Origin: CAWBAT01 sp963810905
GTDB taxonomy: Bacteria > Acidobacteriota > Terriglobia > Versatilivoradales > Versatilivoraceae
Assembly (NCBI GenBank): GCA_963810905.1
Contig: CAWEPG010000001.1
Location: 310,001-374,000 of the forward strand
Reading direction: 5' to 3'
Length of the DNA: 64,000 bases
The notes under the pieces were generated by a model, which was not told where the DNA came from, did no database searches, and saw only the letters and a list, made by a program, of their open reading frames with translations. Both the position numbers and the translations under genes were made by a program. The stretch's first letter is position 1, and every line of letters starts with the position of its first letter. Positions 29,244 through 37,755 of the stretch are shown piece by piece.

Positions 29244-29432
29244 CTACCCCAACTTGGCCGCTGCTTCCTTCTTCGCCTGTGGCATCCGATGACCGTAGAC
29301 GTTGAATGTAGTTTTGCTGTCTGCATGGCCAACCTGGTCTTGAATGTACTTCGGTGACTCGCCCTGGTCGATTGACATGGATGCAAAGAAATGGCGCAAT
29401 TCATGAAACCGTTGGATCCTCTCTCAGACTAT
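29244..29432 (-). pseudogene. Tyrosine recombinase (phage-type integrase) C-terminal remnant
   Basis: The minus strand reads ERIQRFHELRHFFASMSIDQ and then GESPKYIQDQVGHADSKTTF and NVYGHRMPQAKK to a stop at 29244. This is the C-terminal catalytic core of a tyrosine recombinase: HxxR (HELRH), GHA and the nucleophile tyrosine in VYGH. A stop in frame just upstream and the absence of the N-terminal and first catalytic arginine regions show truncation. The position beside tRNA-Asn is classic for an integrated element whose remainder has been lost. The bases between 29433 and 29625 show no further gene. Confidence 0.8.
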
Positions 29433-29625
29433 AATGGCGGGCAGAAAGGACCTTGATCGGCATTCGAATTCCCTGCCACCACGCGATGAGTTCAGGGTGG
29501 TCGGGAATTTGGAGGCTTGATTGCCACCTTAGGTAGCCCGATGGCAGCCGGTTTGACCTAACTCGTCTGTCTGACGCGATCTATTTGATGGGCGATGAAG
29601 GAGTTCATGTCTGGATGCCCCTATC

Positions 29626-30607
29626 CTATGCGCCTACCCTTTTCGCTGTTTTTGCCCGTATCCGGAATCGTGCCGGGGGAGCTCCAAATTCGCGTTTGAA
29701 TGCCCGATTGAAGGCCTGCTCAGATTCGTAACCAACCTCTCCTGAGACTCTTGCCACACTGTAGCTGGTTGAAGTCAACATGCGTGCACCGAGCTGCAAT
29801 CTCCATCGCGAGAGATATGTCATTGGAGGATCGCCCAGGTAATGACGAAATCGCTCGGCCAGCACTGAACGCGACACTCCGACCTGCTGGGCGAGACTGG
29901 CAATCGTCCAGGGGTGTTCCGGAGCGCGATGCATATGCGCCAATGCCGCGCCCACTCCTGGATCTCGGGCTCCTGCGAGCCAGCCAGTCTCTTGCGGCGG
30001 CAACTCGGCCAAGTAACGGCGCAAAGTTTCCACAAAGAGCGCTTCGGACAACCTCGTCAGTACTGCATCACTGCCCGCTCTATTTGCGCTCGCTTCCCCG
30101 GCTGAGTATTTGATGGAGTTTTCCAGCCATTGCCCCGCGTGGTCATTCCTGATACTCACCTTGAACACCGGTGGCAGTCCACCCAAAAAGGTCTTGCTTA
30201 GTTCCCGATCACATTCCATATAGCCGCACACAAATGATGTGGTTTCGCCTCCTCCGCCATGGCGAGCAAGAACGATTCCTTGCGAGAACAGTTCTTTCAA
30301 GTGCTTGCCATAATCCAGGATGCGACGGCAGGAACCCGTTGGAAAGGATGTGGGCGTCGCCATGGGGAAATACCACGATGTCTCCAGGAATCAACTCGAC
30401 GCAATGGGTGCTGTTCTCGACTTCGCATCGAGCCCGTCCCTGGGTGAGAAGGTGATAGACGATGATATGTTTGGGTCCCTTGCGAAGAAATGCCGCGACT
30501 TCGCGCGTAGGCGGCGAGCGGAACCCCCACGGCGCTGTGAATTCGGCCTTGTAGAACACCGCCCCTTCAAGCTTTACCGATTGGAGGATTTCGGAGAGAG
30601 CGTCCAT
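29626..30607 (-). pseudogene. AraC-family transcriptional regulator (cupin plus AraC HTH), frameshifted
   Basis: The N-terminal frame from 30607 encodes a cupin-type sensor domain (KGPKHIIVYHLLTQGRARCE, LIPGDIVVFPHGDAHILSNG). The C-terminal frame ending at 29626 encodes the double helix-turn-helix (WTIASLAQQVGVSRSVLAER, VARVSGEVGYESEQAFNRAF, KREFGAPPARFR). They join by a one- or two-base shift near 30325, where SNG leads into CRRILDYGKHLKELF. Total about 326 residues, the usual size for AraC proteins with a cupin sensor. It is divergent from the small monooxygenase gene, a common regulator/target arrangement. If the shift is real the regulator is inactive. Confidence 0.82.
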
Positions 30608-30788
30608 AGGACATTCGATTCGGACTCTTAGCTAAAGCTTTGGGATTCCCGGATAAGCAATCGATATTCTACCGCGAGTGAATCAAATTTGCCAGACGCA
30701 CGGATAAGCATTGCGTAGGGAACCCTGTCAGAGTGCATCTGTGGCGGCCATCACCGCTCACTATCTCAATTAACGAGGAGGATTCGAA

Positions 30789-31103
30789 ATGCTTTCACTA
30801 TTTGTACGACTTGAGGCGAAACCTGGGAAGGAGGAAGAGCTCGCCGCCTTCCTGATGCAAGGCCTTCAAATGGCAAATCAGGAAAAGACTACGACGTTGT
30901 GGTTCGCGCTGCGTCTGGGCCCATCCACGTTCGCCATATTCGATGCGTTTCCCGATGAATCGGGAAGGCAAGCTCACCTCAACGGGCCCATTGCCAAAGC
31001 ACTCATGGCCCACGCCCCAAATCTCTTGGCCGTGCCGCCTTCCATAGAAAAAGCAGAGATTCTGGGAGCCAAGCTTTCGCAGGAGGTTCGAAATGCAGCT
31101 TAA
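30789..31103 (+). CDS. Antibiotic-biosynthesis-monooxygenase (ABM/YgiN-like) domain protein
   Basis: A 104-residue protein with a dimeric ferredoxin-like ABM fold: MLSLFVRLEAKPGKEEELAA at the N-terminus, the central strand TLWFALRLGPSTFAIFDAF, then PIAKALMAHAPNLL. Such proteins oxidise quinols or small aromatics without a cofactor, or act as dimerising stress proteins. GAGGAGG lies about eight bases before ATG 30789. It is divergent from the AraC regulator, whose likely target it is. After it, 31104-31278 holds nothing I can identify. Confidence 0.82.
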   Translation: MLSLFVRLEAKPGKEEELAAFLMQGLQMANQEKTTTLWFALRLGPSTFAIFDAFPDESGRQAHLNGPIAKALMAHAPNLLAVPPSIEKAEILGAKLSQEVRNAA

Positions 31104-31278
31104 GTGGGGATTCCGCTGAGGGTGATCGGCGATTCCGAAGGGAAGGTGGTCAGTGTTCCCGAGGTATTCCGGTCAGCTGTCGGAGCGAAGCGACGGTGTC
31201 GTTCTGCTTGTCGGCCAAGTGATGGGATTCGTCAAGAGGAATGATCCGGTCGGTTCGCCGCTGAAGCGCAGTTTTAGG

Positions 31279-32145
31279 TTAATTGTCTGGCAACGCTCGC
31301 TGCGAAGGTGCTGGGGGTGAATTCTTCTCCCATTGGCTGGCTAAACGCTGCGCTTCAGCAAGTTGTTGCGGAGTCATCATTTTCGCAAGCAAATCCTTTA
31401 ATTTTGTAGCCTCGGCGTCGCCCTCTGCGCTTGCCAAGTTGCACCACATGTGTGCCTGAACATAGTCCTGAAGAACGCCTTCCCCCTTGGCATACATCGA
31501 ACCGAGGTTGAATTGGGCACGAGTGTTACCTTGTTCAGCAGCCTTTCGGTACCATCTAACGGCTTCCTTGTCGTCCTGAGAAACGCCTCGACCAAAGTAA
31601 TAGATTTCACCGAGGCTGGCTTGGGCAGCAGCGTGACCTTGCTCGGCAGCCTTTCGATACCATTTCGCTGCTTCCTCGTAGTTCTGTATAACGCCTTCAC
31701 TATAGTGATACATTGCGCCGAGGGCGTATTGGGCATTAACTTGACTTTTCTCGGCAGCCAGCCGGTATAATTTCAACGCTTCCTTGTAGTCCTGAGGAAT
31801 GCCTCGACCCTCTTTGTACATAGCAGCAAGGGTGCATTGTGCAAAAGTATTACCTTGTTCGGCAGCCTTTCGATACCATATAACGGCTTCCTTGTAGTTC
31901 TGAGAAACGCCTAGACCACCTTCATGTATCAAGCCAAGCCCGATCTGGGCATTTGCATCACCTTGCTCGGCAAGAGGTCGCCACTCTTTTAGTGCAGTTG
32001 CGTAGTCGCCTTTTTCATATGCACGATAACCAGAATTGAAATCTGCCGCCAATGGCAATGCGATTAGTAAATACGATATAGCGACAAAGAGGCACGGAAT
32101 CAGATTTGGCTTAGGTTTCAGAAGTGGATGCTTCGACCTTTTCAT
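31279..32145 (-). CDS. Secreted Sel1-repeat protein
   Basis: A 288-residue exported protein with a hydrophobic signal segment (FVAISYLLIALPLAADF) followed by six Sel1-like repeats of 36 residues (consensus A-x2-G-x-G-V-x-Q-[DN]-Y-x-E-A-x-x-W-Y-R-K-A-A-E-Q-G), each recognisable as A-E-Q-G-N-x-x-A-Q at its boundary. A short charged tail follows (MTPQQLAEAQRLASQWEKN). Sel1 proteins act as periplasmic scaffolds for protein contacts. The start has GAGGAAC seven bases upstream. It is isolated from its neighbours. Confidence 0.88.
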   Translation of the reverse strand: MKRSKHPLLKPKPNLIPCLFVAISYLLIALPLAADFNSGYRAYEKGDYATALKEWRPLAEQGDANAQIGLGLIHEGGLGVSQNYKEAVIWYRKAAEQGNTFAQCTLAAMYKEGRGIPQDYKEALKLYRLAAEKSQVNAQYALGAMYHYSEGVIQNYEEAAKWYRKAAEQGHAAAQASLGEIYYFGRGVSQDDKEAVRWYRKAAEQGNTRAQFNLGSMYAKGEGVLQDYVQAHMWCNLASAEGDAEATKLKDLLAKMMTPQQLAEAQRLASQWEKNSPPAPSQRALPDN

Positions 32146-32641
32146 GGTAGTTCCTCAGTTATCAAACCGACACAGCGTGCCTATTTTCTAACGAAATCCT
32201 ATGCCTGCCCCGAATAGAAGTCAAACTCCTCGTCTGTACTTTTGTCTAGAAGGCCAAACAATTTGAAGAAAAGAAATTTCTCGGTCTGAGCACAAATAAG
32301 GAGACGTACAGCGACTTAGCCGACCCGTTTCAACTTTCCACTCCGGCTCCCCTACCATTCCTGGGACACCGAACCCAGTCTTCTTAGAAGATCCGAAATC
32401 GCTTGCTTTGCCGTAGTAATCCTTGAGCATCCGTCCCAATCGCTGGTAACATTGAACCAATCTTTGTCCACCACCGGGGGATTGAGTCTACAGAGGAAAC
32501 AGAAGTTGTTTGACTTTGCCTTGACGATTGCGTTCCTCGTAGTAATAGATAGGATATTCTCTTAGGGCTCACTTTGGGGAACCCAAAGCACGGTCGACAT
32601 GGCCAGAATTCCTGATGGTGCACCGTTGAGGGAGAGAGATT
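32146..32641. other. Intergenic region with a possible promoter
   Basis: No coding sequence or RNA gene is evident on either strand. TTGACG (32521-32526) and TAATAG (32543-32548), with 16 bases between, could be a sigma-70 promoter for the gene starting at 32642, leaving a leader of about 85 bases. Confidence 0.3.
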
Positions 32642-33913
32642 ATGGAGCAGGAGAAGTCGTCCCAAGAACCTAAAACGCTGAAGCACAAATCCATCAGCGC
32701 CTCGAAGGCAATATTCAAGTACGTTCTCAGTTCGGTCGGCGGCGCGATTCTCTTCATTATCGTGGCAAATCCGATCACGCAATGGTGGAGTGGTCCGACT
32801 TCATACAAAGTCTGCCTCGTCGGCGACTTCCGCCCCGGTCAGGAGGGCGGCAGGTACATCCAGGAGGGTTTCCTGGAGAAAGGCATTTTGTCGAAATTCA
32901 AGATTGACGGTGTCCCTGTCGAGATGGAAGTTCGAGATGACGAGGGTGACCCCCAGGTGGCTGTCAGTATCTCAGACGAACTCAGCGGGGCCGATGATAT
33001 CCTACTTGTGGTAGGACATCTGTCAAGCACACAAACAAAGGCAGCCTTGCCGAACTATCTCCGTAAGGCCATACCCCCAATTCCGGTTGTGCTGGCTTCC
33101 GAGACAAACCCGTATCTGTATACCAAGCGTGGTAACCAGACCGAAATATTGCCGCTTCTTCGCATCGCACCCACCGACGATAGACAGGCAGCTGATGCAG
33201 CAGCTTTCGCCGTGAAGCAGGGTGCGACAACTTTTTGGATAATCGAAGACGACGAAAACCCGGTCTATTCGAAGTACCTGGCAAGCGAGTTTATCCGAAA
33301 TGTACAGGACCAAAGGCGGAACGTCATATTCTGGGCGCGGAAAGAGAGTGTTCCGTCGTTTGAGACGTTTCGAGCTCTGAAGCCAAGTTGCGTATTCTTT
33401 ACAGGGTCGGCGTCTAACGCCCTGATTCTCATTCGCCAGTTGCGGGCTTTTTCGAAGGTCGGCTCAATCCCAATGCCGATGGTGCTGTTGACGGACTCGG
33501 CAGTGGACCAATCGCTCATCCAACAAGGAGGAGCGGATGTGGAGGGTGTGAACGCGATCTACCCATGGCCGGCTAGTGACTTTGCCAATGGGAACGAAGG
33601 CTTCAAGACTATTGGGAGAGATGCCCGCAATGTCGTCGAACGGTTGCTTGAAGATGTCAGCAAACAGTATTCCACGCTGCGGAAGGAGAGGGCTTGGCTT
33701 ACACACTCGATCCGCTCTGCACTGCGTATCCATAAGACCTCGGACGCCCGCGACACTACAGTGGCCGTGGTTGAGCAGTCGTTTCAAACTAAAAAACCAT
33801 ATCCGTTATCGACGGGCGGACGGATCGCGAAATTCAGTGCGGAAATTCGAAATGAGCAAGCCAAATTTCACATCTGGAAGATCCAAGACGGCAAGTTCAT
33901 AGACATTGAATAA
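32642..33913 (+). CDS. Membrane-anchored periplasmic-binding-protein-like (receptor family ligand-binding) protein
   Basis: A 423-residue protein with one N-terminal membrane span (VLSSVGGAILFIIVANPI, about residues 27-45) followed by a type I periplasmic-binding fold of the branched-chain amino-acid receptor type: YKVCLVGDFRPGQEGG as first strand, DDILLVVGHLSSTQTKAALP, PIPVVLASETNP, TFWIIEDDENPVYSKYLASE and MPMVLLTDSAVDQSLIQQGG. There is no lipobox and no transporter genes nearby, so it looks like an anchored sensor rather than an ABC component. Start ATG 32642 is preceded by GGGAGAGAG. The C-terminal part (RIAKFSAEIRNEQAKFHIWK) matches the end of such receptors. Confidence 0.8.
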   Translation: MEQEKSSQEPKTLKHKSISASKAIFKYVLSSVGGAILFIIVANPITQWWSGPTSYKVCLVGDFRPGQEGGRYIQEGFLEKGILSKFKIDGVPVEMEVRDDEGDPQVAVSISDELSGADDILLVVGHLSSTQTKAALPNYLRKAIPPIPVVLASETNPYLYTKRGNQTEILPLLRIAPTDDRQAADAAAFAVKQGATTFWIIEDDENPVYSKYLASEFIRNVQDQRRNVIFWARKESVPSFETFRALKPSCVFFTGSASNALILIRQLRAFSKVGSIPMPMVLLTDSAVDQSLIQQGGADVEGVNAIYPWPASDFANGNEGFKTIGRDARNVVERLLEDVSKQYSTLRKERAWLTHSIRSALRIHKTSDARDTTVAVVEQSFQTKKPYPLSTGGRIAKFSAEIRNEQAKFHIWKIQDGKFIDIE

Positions 33914-34024
33914 GAAGTGCTACCGGGCAAGCAAATCCGGTTTATTCTGCGCTTTACCGGAACTAGCTGTGTTCGCAGATTCGCATCCCGTGTGACCCAT
34001 AATTCCCGCATTATTCGGTTGAAA

Positions 34025-35698
34025 TTAGTGTCCTAGAAAGTGTTCGAGAGTCTCTGCGCTAGCGGCAGCCAGGTCTGCGTATTTTTTTGCTTTCACGGCA
34101 TCGCCGCGTTCCATTGCGCTTTGCGCCTTCGACAGATTCGTTTGCATGTTTGCCTGCGCAGCCGCCATGTCTCCGCGCAACCCATAACCGGCAGCCTCCT
34201 GCTGCCGCTGGAGATGGCCGAGGCTATTGTTTATTACTGCGGCCCGGGTCGAAAGTTGGTCGATGCGATGTTCAAGTTCCTCGACATCCGCCGGGCTCAT
34301 TCCGCCGGTTGCGGAAGGCGTATCCTTGGGCGCATTCGTATCCGGCAACGGATCGGGCGCTGGAGGAAAGAATGGGGTCTCTTTCTCGGAGATATTGGAA
34401 GGACTCGATGGAGGGCTAGATGGCGCGGAAGTACCACGGGTCTCACTTTTCTTGTTCGTGGAATCGCCCTGCACTTGGCTGATGGCGGATGTGCCTTCCG
34501 GTGTCCCTGGATTCAGAACGGTGCTCCGATCGTTTAGAATTACCTCCGCCTGCGGCTGGACGAGCGACGAATTGAGAGACCCTGACGATGGTGCTCTTCC
34601 TTGAAAGACTCCCACAACGGCTGACTTCCTGGCAAACACCAAGACTGCTAGTAGGATCATGGCTGCACCCACGCCCGCAGCGACAACGGTATTTCGGGAA
34701 TCCCACCGGCTTTTTTTCGCCACAAGGGGGCTCGAAACAACGGGAGAGAGAGGAATCGATGCTGGGGGCGCAGGCGCAATCGGCGGCTGCACGGCCGGAG
34801 CTGGGGCAGCCGCTTCGGGCGAAGCCGGTGCGATCACCGTGCGCGTGACATCAGACGAAACAGGTATCGAACTGAATGCCGCAGGGACACTTTCCGGATG
34901 TTCGAGCGCGGCCCCGAATTCCTCAACCGTCTGGAACCGCTTTTCGGGGTCTTTCTCAAGTGCTTTCATGACAACGTTTTGGTATTGAACAGGTGCATAG
35001 GGATACATGCGCTTTAGAAGTGGCGGCGGAACATTGACTTGCTCGTTCATGATGTCGAAATCGCTACCGCTGTCAAATGGAGCCTTACCGCTGAACATCT
35101 GGTACAGCGTGATTCCCAACGCATAGATATCGGTGCGCACATCGATGGCCCGGTTCTGAATCTGCTCGGGGGCCATATATGCTGGAGTCCCAAGCTGCAC
35201 GCCGGTGCGGGTCATTCCGCGTGTACCAACCAGCTTGGCGATGCCGAAATCCATGACTTTCACGATACCCTTGCTATTCAACATCAGATTGCTGGGCTTG
35301 ATATCACGATGCACAATGCCCATGCGATGCGCCGCTCCAATTCCTAGCAGCGCCTGCTTGAACCAGGGCAACGCCTGCTCTGGAGGAAGGGGTCCGCGAC
35401 GGCGGATGATCTGCTCAAAGGTTTCACCCTCCACAAACTCCATGATCATGAACGCTATTTCCTGATCCACAAGAAACGCGTAGAGAGTGGCAAGATTAAC
35501 ATGATTGAGATTTGCCTGGGTTTTAGCTTCCGTGCGGAATCGCTCAACTAACCCGGGATTGTCGGCAAGATTTGCTTTGAGCATCTTGATCGCAACCGGA
35601 CGGTCCAATTGGGTATCGACTCCTTTGTAGACCACTCCCATGCCACCTTCACCCAATTTTTCCAATATGCGATAATTCCCGATTTGCTTCCCTTCCAT
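34025..35698 (-). CDS. Hanks-type Ser/Thr protein kinase, membrane-anchored
   Basis: Residues 1-270 form a complete kinase domain: GEGGMG loop, K38 (VAIK), H130-R-D-I-K-P-S-N catalytic loop and D150-F-G. A Pro/Ala-rich juxtamembrane linker leads to one transmembrane segment (about residues 335-357, TVVAAGVGAAMILLAVLVFA), then a Ser/Thr/Pro-rich extracytoplasmic stretch and a C-terminal coiled coil (VEELEHRIDQLSTRAAVINN) instead of PASTA repeats. All catalytic residues are present, so it should be active. Start ATG 35698 has AAGGAG eight bases upstream, and that Shine-Dalgarno overlaps the stop codon of the small upstream frame, suggesting co-transcription with the remnant 35710-36180. Confidence 0.93.
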   Translation of the reverse strand: MEGKQIGNYRILEKLGEGGMGVVYKGVDTQLDRPVAIKMLKANLADNPGLVERFRTEAKTQANLNHVNLATLYAFLVDQEIAFMIMEFVEGETFEQIIRRRGPLPPEQALPWFKQALLGIGAAHRMGIVHRDIKPSNLMLNSKGIVKVMDFGIAKLVGTRGMTRTGVQLGTPAYMAPEQIQNRAIDVRTDIYALGITLYQMFSGKAPFDSGSDFDIMNEQVNVPPPLLKRMYPYAPVQYQNVVMKALEKDPEKRFQTVEEFGAALEHPESVPAAFSSIPVSSDVTRTVIAPASPEAAAPAPAVQPPIAPAPPASIPLSPVVSSPLVAKKSRWDSRNTVVAAGVGAAMILLAVLVFARKSAVVGVFQGRAPSSGSLNSSLVQPQAEVILNDRSTVLNPGTPEGTSAISQVQGDSTNKKSETRGTSAPSSPPSSPSNISEKETPFFPPAPDPLPDTNAPKDTPSATGGMSPADVEELEHRIDQLSTRAAVINNSLGHLQRQQEAAGYGLRGDMAAAQANMQTNLSKAQSAMERGDAVKAKKYADLAAASAETLEHFLGH

Positions 35699-35709
35699 GG
35701 CGTTTCTCC

Positions 35710-36180
35710 TTACATTGCATCCAAGCCTTCGAATTTGAGAATCTGCCCGATGATGTTGTTAAATCCGCCCTGTGATTTCGCCAATTCGATCAATGCATGG
35801 CAAGCAGGCGCGGGAGAACTCGCAGCAACGACGGCGTAAAGTCCAGTAGTGCCGGTGGTTTCAACCACTTATTGCAAGGCGATGACACGTAATTTCTTGG
35901 CATCCGGCAGATCAGACATAAACTGCAATATGATGTCGAATTCCGCGATGCCTGCGCGAAACTTGTTGGAGTCGTACAAATCGAGTGCACAATCCCAGTC
36001 TATTTCGATGGCTACAAGCTTGCCGCCGTTTTTTGATAGGGTCCAGGCAATTAAGATTTCAGAGTGTCCGCTGGAGGTCCCGACCTCTAGGGCGCTTTTG
36101 TATTTGTGACTAACAATGATTTCATGAAGCTCCGCTTTTGGCAACTTCTTTGGGCAACTTGCGGAAGTTTATTTTGGCCG
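35710..36180 (-). pseudogene. Class I SAM methyltransferase remnant followed by an in-frame stop and a 52-codon frame
   Basis: On the minus strand VAKSGAS in one frame passes to LPKAELHEIIVSHKYKSALE and VGTSSGHSEILIAWTLSKNG in another: the N-terminal glycine-rich motif of an O-methyltransferase-like SAM enzyme. It soon departs from the family and reaches a stop at 35869. The codon right after the stop is GTG in the same frame and opens a 52-codon frame (VVETTGTTGLYAVVAA, then HALIELAKSQGGFNNIIGQI) ending at 35710 beside the kinase ribosome-binding site. The composition is coherent through the stop, suggesting one protein interrupted by a nonsense codon, or a coupled small gene. I do not recognise the second part. 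Confidence 0.5.
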
Positions 36181-36282
36181 TATGGTCAAGATCCTCGAAC
36201 CAAATGACATGGCAAAATTTACACCCTTTCCAGCTTGTCCCTATAGATCCCTTTCCTATCCTCGGGTAACGCCAACGATTCC

Positions 36283-36570
36283 GACTCAAACGCCTCGTTG
36301 TGAGGATTGGAATAGATTGGCCATTAGCTCAACAAGGTGTTGTAATACGACGTAACCGGAAACTGAAGCGATTGGAATGAGCAGCCGAAGACGGTTCCCG
36401 CCTAGATTCCCCTGATGAATGAGCCGAGCTCCATGAGGCCACTTGGAATGCCTGTCATCTCGAAAGACTACGCGACCTAGAAGTTCCTGCATGTTCTCCG
36501 GGGATTCGCCCGCTGGATGAGCATGGACGCAAAAAAAATGACGCGGGTCGCGGAAGCTACCGCTGTCCAC
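36283..36570 (-). pseudogene. Decayed tyrosine-recombinase fragment, repeat copy A
   Basis: The minus frame reads FRDPRHFFCVHAHPAGESPE, an eroded version of the integrase box HxLRHFFAS...GESP, then MQELLG and LIHQGNLGGNR. About 150 bases (36341-36495) closely match 57963-58118 (copy B), roughly four in five bases by eye, and the stretch 36500-36550 also resembles the integrase remnant at 29.2-29.4 kb. No intact recombinase is present. The rest of the 36145-36737 gap shows nothing else. Confidence 0.55.
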
Positions 36571-36737
36571 CCCCTTAATTAAGGCAGGTCAATCCAACGG
36601 CTGAAATACTTCAGATTGATAAACGCAGCGAGATATGCAGAAGGCAATGGGATATCGAGTAGGAAAGTCCCAAGCTGAATGAAAAATCGGGGTTGGCACT
36701 TGTCCAACAACAGATCGAGAAACTGTGAAAGAAATAT

Positions 36738-37682
36738 TCACGATTTTGTGGGCTTTGGAGGGATCGTCTCTGCCTTCGGAGTGATCTCCGAAATATTGGG
36801 TGGAACCGTGGCCTTGACGTTGCCTACTGCCCAGGCAATTCCTCCGAGCAAGACACTCTGAAAAATCGGGTTTGTCCAGACGTCTTCCCGGTGGCCCATC
36901 GAAGTATAGAATACTCGGCCCTTACCATATTTGCGGGCCCAGGTCGCCGGATAATCAGGCCGTTGGTAATCGGTTCCCGCCATCCCCTGTGTCACCTGAA
37001 CCAGGATGACATGAAGATCCGGCGCAAAATTCTTTAAAGAATACCATTCATCTTTGATCTTAAATTCCGTTCCGAGCTTTTCAACTCCGGGAAAGTGCGG
37101 TGAGACCACGCGCATGGTGGCCTCCTGCTGGGGACCGTGGCGGATGAATTCTCCTCCGATCATCTGAATATAAGGATCTCTTTTCTCCATGGGCTGAGTC
37201 TCAAATTCAGGGCCAGGAGAGAGGAAAGTGTCAGCAGCCGAATGGGTCCCAAGAAATCCTTTGCCGGATCGAATCGCCTCGAGGAGAGCCACTTTACCTT
37301 CAAGCGTCATCGGCGGGTTCTTGTCTCCCACCGCCTGGGTCAAATCCCAGGTTGTATAAAAGAAGATCGCATCGAATCCTTTGAGATTCTGACGGGTGAA
37401 AATGGATCCATCCTTGGTGGCAACGACGTCAAATCCATGGGTTTTGCCTAACTCGATGACCACCTTTTCGGCAAGGCTGAGTTCATTGCTGTTACGCTTG
37501 ATGGGTTCATGCTCATAGCTTGCCGATTGTTTGGAGAAAAACAAAATCTTGCGGCGTTTGCTCTTCGCAAAAAGGTCCAGCGAAGAACCGATTGTCCAGC
37601 CAACACTGCCGGTAGCCAGAGTGCGAAGAGCTTGGCGACGATCGATCAAATGCTGGACGAGACTGGAAAGGTCTTGAGGCAT
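36738..37682 (-). CDS. ThuA-like domain protein, exported
   Basis: A 314-residue protein of the ThuA/trehalose-utilisation family (class I glutamine amidotransferase-like fold). Family marks: KILFFSKQSASYEHE, the FDAIFFYTTWD strand, GKGFLGTHSAADTF, the GGEFIRHGPQQ segment, and YGKGRVFYTSMGHREDVW near the end. The N-terminus has RRQALRTLATGSVGWTIG, a Tat-like twin-arginine start, suggesting export. Start ATG 37682 has AAGGAG six bases upstream. It follows the GMC oxidoreductase gene by 73 bases on the same strand, a typical acidobacterial sugar-oxidation pairing. The reaction of ThuA-like proteins in such operons is not settled. Confidence 0.87.
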   Translation of the reverse strand: MPQDLSSLVQHLIDRRQALRTLATGSVGWTIGSSLDLFAKSKRRKILFFSKQSASYEHEPIKRNSNELSLAEKVVIELGKTHGFDVVATKDGSIFTRQNLKGFDAIFFYTTWDLTQAVGDKNPPMTLEGKVALLEAIRSGKGFLGTHSAADTFLSPGPEFETQPMEKRDPYIQMIGGEFIRHGPQQEATMRVVSPHFPGVEKLGTEFKIKDEWYSLKNFAPDLHVILVQVTQGMAGTDYQRPDYPATWARKYGKGRVFYTSMGHREDVWTNPIFQSVLLGGIAWAVGNVKATVPPNISEITPKAETIPPKPTKS

Positions 37683-37755
37683 TGCACTCTCCTTCGTGCT
37701 CTATGGATTGATTGCATGGTTGATTCGGGAGAAAGATGAGTTGTCCTCAGACGCC

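Noticed and set aside
31104..31278. Coding-like stretches on both strands between the ABM and Sel1 genes
   Set aside because: Several frames look equally plausible over about 35 codons and none has a start or a recognisable family.
32221..32782. Minus-strand frames upstream of and over the periplasmic-binding-like gene
   Set aside because: They overlap its 5' end in antisense, lack ribosome-binding sites and have irregular composition.
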